Positions 55,630-64,000 of a stretch of 64,000 bases of DNA are shown here, piece after piece (position 1 is the first letter of the stretch; every line of letters starts with the position of its first letter). This stretch comes from Cephalopachus bancanus. Its lineage: Eukaryota; Chordata; Mammalia; Primates; Tarsiidae. Position numbers and translations under genes: made by a program. Below the pieces are notes generated by a model, which ran no database searches, had not been told where the DNA came from, and was given only the letters and a program-made list of their open reading frames with translations. The DNA lies in contig JAPVLO010000968.1 of the NCBI GenBank assembly GCA_027257055.1, positions 62,001 through 126,000 on the forward strand, read 5' to 3'.

Positions 55630-56540
55630 GACCCAGGAAACACCCGTCTGTTTCTGGCTTTTTGGTCTCCGTTCTTAGGATGGCTTGACCCCAAGCAGGC
55701 TTTGGCACATGCTCATCTGCTCATCAACCCAAATCCCTGCCCTCGGGCTCTGCTCTGGGCTTCCTCTCCTTCGCCCTAACTGTTCTCCCACCACGCTGTT
55801 CTGTGCCGTCTCCCTCCACGCCACATATTTAACTTGCGACCTGCCTGTGCAGAAGCCTCCGCAGGTTGCCCGCTGTGCCACGCTGAGGACGTGGAGTCCT
55901 CAGTTCGCTTGTCAGTTAAGAATAAGTTCATTAAACACAGTCCAGACAGCCTTCTCCTCTCAACTTGGTATGGTGAGTGGACTTTGGGCACAAGTAAAAT
56001 ATGGGTATATTTTTTGGGGAAAAAAAAAGTCCAGACACAGGTAAGACAGACCCCCAAATAACGGGTTTGGTCACCTGCCTTTGTTGACTCGCCCCTCTTG
56101 GAGAGCTTCTCGGCCTCACATCCAAGCTGCACATTTGTCTCCATGGTTCTTGCCCCGATTGCTCATATCCAAACAACTTCTGAAGTTGGGCTCTCCCAGC
56201 AGCAACGATGAGATGCACTCGGACCTGCACGCTCTGCTGCCAAGGTTTGCTCTTGGTGCCTTGAACAGCCTAGAGCTCTCGTTGTCAATGTGTTACACAC
56301 TTAGGTCTCACCCTCTCCCAGAGGACAGCAGCTTCATACTCAGTGAACCCTGACTGGCTTCCTGCCTCATGTTTGGCATTGGGCTCCGTGCTGGGGATTT
56401 CCTAGTGAATGAGATGCAGAGCCTCACCTCAGAATCCTAGTACTCCCCAGAGAGCGGTTTTAAAGCGTACGCACATTAAGTGCTTCATGAATCTCTGTTG
56501 CTTTATTAAGGATTAAAAGCTGGCATTTATTTTGAGTGAT
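55630..56540. other. No recognisable gene
   Basis: Moderately GC-rich with several overlapping frames of 75-136 codons on both strands. None shows a conserved domain, and frames are open equally in sense and antisense, which suggests base composition rather than coding. About 56370-56430 is L2-like. Confidence 0.4.
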
Positions 56541-56549
56541 TATCACTCA

Positions 56550-56660
56550 TATTCACAGTATTCATTGAATAATTACTATGTGTTAGGCACTATGCTAGTC
56601 TTCCTATGTATTATTTCATTTCTTTCTTTTGACATCTAGGAGGTAGGCACCATTAGGTTT
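56550..56660 (-). mobile_element. MIR, left piece
   Basis: CATTGAATAATTACTATGTGTTAGGCACTATGC and 'tctaggaggtaggcacc' are the antisense MIR tail and centre. Continues at 57136. Confidence 0.8.
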
Positions 56661-57135
56661 CTTTCTTTTTCATTTTTTAATTTTAAGGATGTGGGGTACA
56701 ATTCAGGGTTGAGTATACAAATGTTCATGATGCAGGTACCCTTGTTGATGAGGTGTGCCCCCTCCCCCTGGCAGAATCCCACAGCTGCCAATCCCGCCCC
56801 CATCCCCAGCGATTTCCTGCTGATGACAATCCTTTTCTTACAGTATTATGATAATTGTTCAAGATCCACTTACGAGTGAGAACATGTGATGCTTAGTTCT
56901 TTGTTTCTGTGATCACTCACTCAGTATTGTAGCCTCTAAGTCCATCAAGTTGCTGTGGAGTTCATAATTTTATCCTTCTTTATGGCTGCATAATAGTCCA
57001 TCATGTATATGTACCACTTTTTTTTTATCCAGTTCTCTTTCAGAGGGCAACACGGTTGGTTCCATGTCTTTGCTATTGTGAACAACACTGCAATAAACAT
57101 GCGTGTGCAGGTATCTTTTTCATAGAGTGATTCAA
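56661..57135 (-). mobile_element. L1, 5'-truncated, inserted in the MIR
   Basis: Poly-T, TTTTAAGGATGTGGGGTACAATTCAGGGTT, then antisense ORF2 end (TTTATGGCTGCATAATAGTCCATCATG). TSD ACCATTA at 56649-56655 and 57136-57142 joins the MIR halves. Confidence 0.92.
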
Positions 57136-57275
57136 ACCATTAATTTTCTACAGATATAAATGAGGCACATAAAGGTTAAGTGACTTGCCCAAAGTCACAC
57201 AGCTAATAAGCGGTCGAGCCAGGATTTAATCCGGGCAGCTTGATTCCTGAGCACAGGCTGTTGGTCACTGTGTTA
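57136..57275 (-). mobile_element. MIR, right piece
   Basis: TAAATGAGGCACATAAAGGTTAAGTGACTTGCCCAAAGTCACACAGCTAATAAG is a very well conserved antisense MIR core. Confidence 0.92.
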
Positions 57276-58920
57276 AGAAGGTAAATGGAAAGGAAGTGGT
57301 CTCATGGCTCAAAGATCTACTGGCGTCATATAAAACAGCCATCCTCACCATGGACTGTGCCTGCCACTCTACTTCAACAGGAAGCTTTTCCGGGCTGGGA
57401 TGCCTGTGGCCCCAGAAGCACCTTGTATGCCAGCCAATGCCAACCTACTGCTCTCCATCTCAGCTGCCAGTCCTCGGTGCCCTCCCTCCCCTTCTGGTTG
57501 CAAAACCCGACCTTGGACACGATACGAATAGTTAGTTCACCTCTGTGCTCCAGAGGACTGCGTAGCTTTGCTCTCAGCCCTTCTGCCGGGACAGAGACCA
57601 CAGGCTGGAGGCCCCACTGGATCAGGCCCACTGACCCTTTTGTTTTGTCCAGTCCAACGTTTAACGGTGTATTTGTCGTCAGCATCTGCAAATTAGACGT
57701 TACACAACATCTGGATTTTTGGCTTCTCTTGAAAAGCAGATGATTTCGGAGACACCGCGTCTATATGTCCATGGGCTCAGGCTGCCAAGCACCCATCACT
57801 CAAGCACTGGTAGCCGTGGTCATTTTCCTTACTAGCTTGCCACAAATAATAACAGTGATAGCGATCCATGCTGGCTTCACAGTCTTTGCTTTCAAGCATG
57901 ATACTGTTATCTCTCAACCCAGGCACTGGAATGTGTATCCCTGCTCTAAAGGGACCGGCCCCAGCCCCGTGCCGCCTAAAGCTGGCACATTGAAAACACG
58001 CCATTCACAGAACTAATTCCCACACAAGTAGCACGAGATCAAGGGAAGGCCGTGATCTTAGTGCTGCTCTGCACTAAGTTGAACTTGCAGTAGTGATCAG
58101 GGCAGTGGAGGGAACCTGAGTGAGCACCAGGCGCTGTCTCTGGGACAAGCCCAGAGTCGGCTGTGGCAGACCAAGTACCTCCTTATCTTCCTTGGAATGG
58201 AAAGAATCCATTGACTCCACGAGCCTCCATCCAACTCTCACTTGAAACGCAAGGCCTGAAACAAGCACGGCTCATCTCAATCCCTGATTCTCCTCTGGGG
58301 AGGCAGGCAGGTTGGGGAGGCAGATGTGAAACGTGATGACGGGCTGAGCAAGCCTCCCAGCCTTCATGCTTTGTCCACAGGGGAAACCCAGCCTGCCTGA
58401 GCCCCACCTGGGCTGCAGAGTCTACAGCATGATTGACGGCCTGACACACAGAGAGATTGATCCGGTTGGGTTACCAGCCTGACGGCCACAGGAAGCTGCA
58501 CCTTCTGTATACGCTTGGTCTCAAGTCCGAGCTTCATTTGGAAGCCTCCGTCATTCAGAGGCAGGGGAGTACAGCAGTTTAGTCCAGGGGATGATGGCTA
58601 CCCAAGACCACCTGGAGGCAGAAGGTTTTCATCTAGCGTTTCCGTGTGCCAGGGGCCGTGGACTCAACAACGGACAAGCTGTGGTAGAGTTAGGGTAACC
58701 ATAAGACTCCACAAGAGTGCTTTTGAGAGTGAAGAACACAGGCTCAAACTGGCGCTCTCTGGGGCTGCTGGGACATGTGGTGACAGCAAGTAGAGCCATT
58801 AAGACCACTCACAACTCTGGGGCTCCTGATTCTGAGTCTGGCTGAGTGACCGTGGACAAGTTGATCTCCAAGCCTGCTGGATGACATGGGCATGGAAACA
58901 GCACAAAGTTCTTACCTCTT
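57276..58920. other. No recognisable gene; possible ancient repeat inside
   Basis: A 152-codon plus frame (57285-57743) is the longest of the window, but it has no domain or family resemblance, and antisense frames overlap it. About 57640-57725 resembles 11635-11720. The rest looks single-copy. Confidence 0.35.
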
Positions 58921-58936
58921 AAGAATGCTGTAAGGA

Positions 58937-59232
58937 GCCGGGCTCGGTGGCTCAGCCTGTAATCCCGCGCCTTTGGGAGGCTGAGGTGAGTGGATTGCCT
59001 GAGCCCGCGGGTTTGAGACCCGCCTGGGCAACTTGGCGAGACCTCATCTCTACAATAAATCAAAAATTAGCTGGGCGTGGTAGCACACACCTGTAGTTCC
59101 AGCTACTTGGAAGGCTGAGGCGGAAGAATCGCCGGAGCCCAGCAGGCCGAGGCTGCGGTGGCCAGGAGCGGCCACTGCACTCTAGTCTGGGTGACAGAGT
59201 GAGACTCCAACTCAAAAAACAAACAAACCAAA
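58937..59232 (+). mobile_element. Alu, young lineage type, best-preserved copy
   Basis: Complete dimer with CpG-rich arms (GGCTCAGCCTGTAATCCCGCGCC) and tail AAAAAACAAACAAACC. Exact 16-bp TSD AAGAATGCTGTAAGGA at 58921-58936 and 59233-59248. Confidence 0.97.
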
Positions 59233-59248
59233 AAGAATGCTGTAAGGA

Positions 59249-61620
59249 ATACATGGGATGATGCAGTGGCTGGAACCACCGAGAACCCCCTCTCCACAAG
59301 GGCAGTGCTTGAGGCTGAGTGGTTGAGCTCTGTGGGGTTAACCTGGCCTTCCTTAAACTGAAATGCCAGGTGGGCTTTGAGAGGTGGGAGCCAGTGCTTG
59401 ACAGCTTTGGAAAACCAAGGGAACCATGGAGGCTGAGGGTGGGAAGAACAAGAGGAGAAATGAAGAGATGACTGGAAGAAGAAAGAGATGTTAGGTTGTG
59501 GTGGGAGGAGATGGCCAAGGGACATTTTTGAAAGTCACGGCAATGCAGCCTATGTTCTGGTCACGAGTCTCTGTGCCCATCTCTGAATGCCTTGATGGAG
59601 GCAGATCTTTTGGTAGGATGTAACAGACTCAAGGTGAGTGGGCAGTGAGAGCTGAGACACTCCTCCGTCTCTCCCCACAAAGGCTCACTGCGGGCAAATC
59701 TGAATGCCAAGTAGGACTTAGCTTTGTACCAGTCCACAGAGAAGTCTCTATAAACACAAGTCCTGATATTAGTACCACTATCTGTATTATGTAGGCTGGG
59801 TTCAGTGTACCAACACCAACCCAGAAATACAAAGCTGGAAACCAGTGGGGTGGACAGGAGGAACAAATATGCCCCATGAGCATGAAGGGGAGGATTACTA
59901 GAACACAGCATCCCTGGAGAAGCCTAGTGCACAGTGAAAAGAAACAACCGGAGGAAATCCCAGGCGAGACTCAGGCCACACCAAGAGTGGGCCAGGCCTC
60001 CTCAGTGAGATCAGTTGTTTGCGGAATGAGAAGCATGTTAATTAATCTTGTTATCTGAGCCGAATACTTTCTGGTCCAGTGTCTCTGATAAAGCCTCCCT
60101 GAATGGAGAGCTCTCGAAATACCAAAGAAGGCCCCCGCACGGGATCTCTGAAGTAAAGTGAGATCTGGAAGGGGGGTGAGTGAGTCCCTTTCCAGCCCTA
60201 GGAACCCCAAGGTCAGCGCTGACTTTTCCCCTCAGGAGACCCTTACCATCCGGTCTTGTTTCCCCATTACACACGGATGCACTTTAGAAAGGATGGTAAA
60301 AAAAAATTCTAAAAACTAAACAAAATGCTTCCTCTAATATCGGGCGACCCAGCATGTCATTTTCCCCATTATCTCCCTTTAATCACCTGCAGGTATTTTT
60401 TTAAACACTGGCCACATGCCAGGGACTGTGTGCCGGGCACTGGACAGAACTGTTTCAGAACAGCTTAGAAAGTGAATTGTTGAACTGAAAGGCCAGAACA
60501 ATTTTATGTTTCGAGAGAGAACATGATTTTGCAAAAGGGGTCCTTAGAGGGATTGGCAGCTCACGACAGAGACTCTCAGCTCAGCACGCTGGGCTACGGC
60601 ATGGAAAGCAGCTAGACAAAGACCCCAGAGTGATTCCTGAGGTTGGACAGGCTTGCACAATTTGTCTCAGAACTCCACATTTATTAAAAATACATGCACA
60701 ATTGCTTCAGATATTAATTAAAAAAACACACAGAGAGAGAAACTCTAGCTCAAAATCAGTAAGAGAGTACATGCAGAAAATGCAAAATTCAGAATATGGT
60801 ACTACCCAGGTATTTTGCATCAGATTGAGTAACCCTGTAGTTACTGAGTGATAGGTGATAGGGACTGTCTTTCTTGATCGATAGGTGTTGTGAATGTAAT
60901 TTTCTCTAAAACACTTCAGCAATGACTGGGAGATATTTGTGCATATTATTTGAAGTTATGCCTTATGGGCAGCCACTGTTACAATCAGGCACTCACTCTC
61001 TGGGAGTGGGCAGCTCACGTTATATCAGGAGAGGCTATTTTAAGTTTTTCAGCTACCTTAACATTTGAGAAACGTCACGTATCTTTCTAATTGGCAAACT
61101 AAATGTCAGAAATAGGTTTTTGCTGGTGAGGTTAGTTGCATGTTGATAGGTGTAACACATGTTAGAAAGAGGCTCTCAATTACTCTCAGTGTGTGATACT
61201 CAAGGTTGGCTACAACGGTTTATTACTGATACCTCCACCCTGTGTGAAAAGCATGTAAGGAAGCTCGACTTCTATGGGGTCCTTCACTCTATGGGTTTCT
61301 AGGTTGCCTGAGGCTTTCTATAAGAGCCCCCACCCCTGCCTGTGAAATATTGTTTCATCTACCTTGGGGGCCCTTGCAGAAGGCAAAGATTGACGTGAAC
61401 AGCTAAAGAGATGCAAGAACTTCCCTGAGCAAGCAGTATAGGTGGGGAGAATGACATCATTCCTGCTCATGGATAAAAGCCTAGCAAACGTTGACCATGA
61501 GGAAGGTTTGGTCTGACTCGCTTTCAGATGGCGGAGAGCAGCTCCCCCCCCACCCCCATCACACTACCAGTGGCTTCCATCACCTACCGGAAAGACTCTG
61601 AGAGCAGAGCGTGCACACAA
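59249..61620. other. No recognisable gene
   Basis: About 2.4 kb of single-copy-looking DNA. A short L2-like phrase occurs near 60395-60450. Frames are short and overlapping without family signature. Confidence 0.4.
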
Positions 61621-61624
61621 TGTG

Positions 61625-61785
61625 CATGGTCCTTGCAGTGACTCAATGACACAGGCACTGTGGTTACCTCCACTTGCTCCAGAGGAGAATTCTCCAGAGA
61701 GCCTGCATCCCTTGTTCAAGGACACAGGGTCAGGTAAACCTAGGTCCTTTGATTCTAAAACCCATGCTCTTTTCACTATGCAGAC
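61625..61785 (-). mobile_element. MIR (diverged)
   Basis: 'cactgtggttacctccacttgctccagaggag', 'ccttgttcaaggacacagggtcagg', 'aaacccatgctcttttcactatgc' follow the antisense MIR order. Confidence 0.65.
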
Positions 61786-62100
61786 ACAAGTTTTGTGAAT
61801 TGTTTTCTTGATTTAAAAAATTACCACATGCTTACTGGAAAATATATGAATATATAAAATGTCAAATCCACAACTCAGAGAAAACTATATTAAGCCTAGG
61901 TGCATTACTTCCAGACTTATTTCTGTGCACATTTAGTTGATATTGCAAAGTACTTACAGCTTTGTGTCTTGCTTCCTCAGCATGCTATAAATGTCTCTTC
62001 ATATAATTAGAAATTCTTTACTAACATCTTTTTAAGGTGAACTTAACACTCCATCCTACGGTTATGCTGCACCACTTGTTGCTGGTAATTTCACTTCCTT
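61786..62100. other. Unclassified; faint old-repeat quality
   Basis: 'accacatgcttactggaaaa' and AT-rich text; no firm assignment. Confidence 0.35.
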
Positions 62101-62107
62101 TGGATTT

Positions 62108-62412
<305 letters not shown>

Positions 62413-62420
62413 CCTTTGGA

Positions 62421-62640
62421 CTTTTTACTACCATCAGCAATTGCAAGATGGCCACATCTGAAGGTAATCTGTTGGTTACATTTCTTAGTATTTCATGAGG
62501 GCAGATTTCTGGAATGGATAATAATACTAGGGCAAAGGGCAAGAAAAGTTTAATGGACATTATGAGGCATTAAAATAGACCACAGTGTACTCTGTTCTGT
62601 AAATAATGAAGACAAGAATTGCTGTCAAATACTGAGATTA
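62421..62640. other. No recognisable feature
   Basis: No repeat or exon recognised. Confidence 0.4.
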
Positions 62641-62656
62641 AAAATCAAGATAAATT

Positions 62657-62935
62657 TCTCAAGCCTGTAGTCCCAGCACTTTGGGAGGCCAAGGTAAGGG
62701 GATTACCTGAGCCCAGGGGTTCGAGACCAAACTGGGCAATTTGGCGAGACCTCCTGTCTACAATAAATAAAAAAATTAGCCAGGCATGGTAGTGGGTGCC
62801 TGTAGTTCAGGCTATTTGGAAGGCTGAGACAAAAGGATCGCCTGAGCCCAGCAGGCCAATGCTGGGGTGGCTGTGAGTATGCCACTGCACTCCAGCCTGG
62901 GAGATGGAGTGAGACTAACTCAAAAAAAAAAAAAA
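62657..62935 (+). mobile_element. Alu, plus strand, slightly 5'-truncated
   Basis: Starts at TCTCAAGCCTGTAGTCCC, lacking about 15 bases of the head. Tail of 17 A. Exact 16-bp TSD AAAATCAAGATAAATT at 62641-62656 and 62936-62951. Confidence 0.95.
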
Positions 62936-62951
62936 AAAATCAAGATAAATT

Positions 62952-64000
62952 AAAACTGTGATCATTTTGACCAAGAATGGACTAGAAAGCCATCAGGTTT
63001 ATTTCGGGATACTTTTCTAAATAGTGATGGGCCACACAAATACCAACAGAAATGCTCCTTAGCCATCGAGGTTGGCATTTTGTAGTATTTTTGCCAAGTG
63101 TGCTTTGTTAAAATTTAGCAATGACAAAGTCATCAAATTTACAGGCAGGGGCCAGAAAGGAAAATCTAGTTCGCAAAAACTTTTAGCTTTCAGGAATGCT
63201 CCTCCGGAAGACTGTTCCAGATGGCGAAGGGCTAGAGAAAAAAAGTGTCTTTCCACTGTGGGCTTGTATTGAAGGTGAGGAAAGCAGGTCAGGGTGAGAC
63301 CAGCAGCAGGAAGAGCAATGTGGGTGGGTGGGACTGACGGTGGTGCTCTGTGCCCAGTGAGAAGTGTGGGGCCTGGGAAGTGAGTTTATCTTTCTCAGCA
63401 GGACAGCTGGAGGAAGAAGGGGGCACGTGACCGCCAGCCTGAGGAAGACCTTTGGAATGGCAGGCACAAGGTCAATGGCGCAAGGAAGGAAAATGTTAAT
63501 GAACCACAGAGAAAGATGCTGTGTCTTACACTACTGAGGGAATGGGCCTCCCCAGGCATGTGATTGCAGTGCACCTGGAGCGGGGATTGTGAACCCAGAA
63601 AGTGTGCACCGTGGACAGCATCTGCAGAAAATGTGTGCATGCTCTGAATAACTGCAAAATTCATACAGAAAAACAGACTTTGGGGAGAGAGAAAGTCTGT
63701 AGCCCTCAGGAGTCTGTGGCCCCAAAAAGATCAGAAGCAAGCGACCCGTGCATATTCCCTCCATCTCCAGGATCAAAGGTGTCCTCTCCCCTGAACCCAC
63801 CTCCTTCTCCCCTGTTCCAAGGTTACCTCTTGCTCTGTCAGTGGCCGAAAACCCTTCCTGGATGCAACGGTGGGTTGCAGTGAAGGTCTTAGGAGGAAGT
63901 GTGGCTGGGTACCAGAGAGCAGATGAGCAAGGGGGTGTGATGACACCACAGGAAGCTGGGACGTGACCAGGACGAGATGCCTGCTTGGAGACATGCTGTC
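62952..64000. other. No recognisable gene
   Basis: Several frames of 60-94 codons on both strands overlap and show no family signature. Single-copy-looking to the end of the window. Confidence 0.4.

Noticed and set aside
55362..56144. Cluster of 100-136 codon frames on both strands
   Set aside because: Frames are open in both directions over the same bases, part of them within a MaLR LTR and GC-rich flank. This is a base-composition effect.
57285..57743. Longest plus-strand frame (152 codons) as a gene
   Set aside because: No domain, no family resemblance, overlapping antisense frame of 105 codons, and no promoter or splice context. Length alone is compatible with chance in 64 kb.

Overview
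This is a stretch of primate nuclear genome that is almost entirely non-coding. Recurring dimeric 7SL-derived Alu elements with A-rich tails and target-site duplications (TSDs) mark it as primate, together with L1 LINEs, MaLR/ERVL and other LTRs, and ancient MIR/L2 copies. The youngest Alus do not read like human AluS/Y, like the lemur type, or like the galago/loris tRNA-Alu fusions. They share 'CAACTTGGCAAGACCTC', 'CTACAATAAATCAAAAATTAG' and 'GAGACTCCAACTC'. By exclusion a tarsier is the best guess. That is an inference from memory of Alu types, not a database result.

Layout. 0.8-1.37 kb: internally deleted mariner copy. 1.9-7.6 kb: one old L1 broken up by Alus, a younger L1 tail and a MaLR LTR. 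7.66-8.5 kb: L2 and MIR remnants leading into the only clear gene-control region, a CpG island at about 8.4-9.05 kb with a YY1 site, three CACGTG boxes, a GC box and an ETS site. 9.7-30 kb: old L1 pieces, MaLR LTRs, MIRs, an ERV-like LTR, an exact solo class-II LTR (19.0-20.2 kb) nested in a MaLR LTR that is nested in an L1, and an ERVL-like LTR pair (24.3-26.9 kb). 31.1-34.1 kb: an L1 that keeps both ends but has lost its middle. 34-42 kb: hAT copies, MIRs, L1 tails and two MLT1 LTRs. 43.0-49.7 kb: a second LTR pair, a long AT-rich stretch I could not classify, an L1 and four young Alus. 50-57 kb: L1, AluJ, L2, a mariner split by a twin-primed L1, a MaLR LTR and an L1 inside a MIR. 57-64 kb: mostly single-copy-looking sequence with three Alus.

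Genes. I recognise no complete or partial host protein-coding gene, tRNA, rRNA or snRNA. The CpG island implies that a gene, or a divergent pair, starts here. Its coding exons either lie outside the window or are too short to identify by eye. Every open frame with a recognisable protein signature belongs to L1 ORF1/ORF2 or to mariner transposase; the rest are chance frames or antisense Alu. I found no novel system. What is interesting here is the transposition history: nested insertions, exact TSDs, a twin-primed L1, a deletion-derivative mariner family, and a possible short retroposon family with a shared 3' end.
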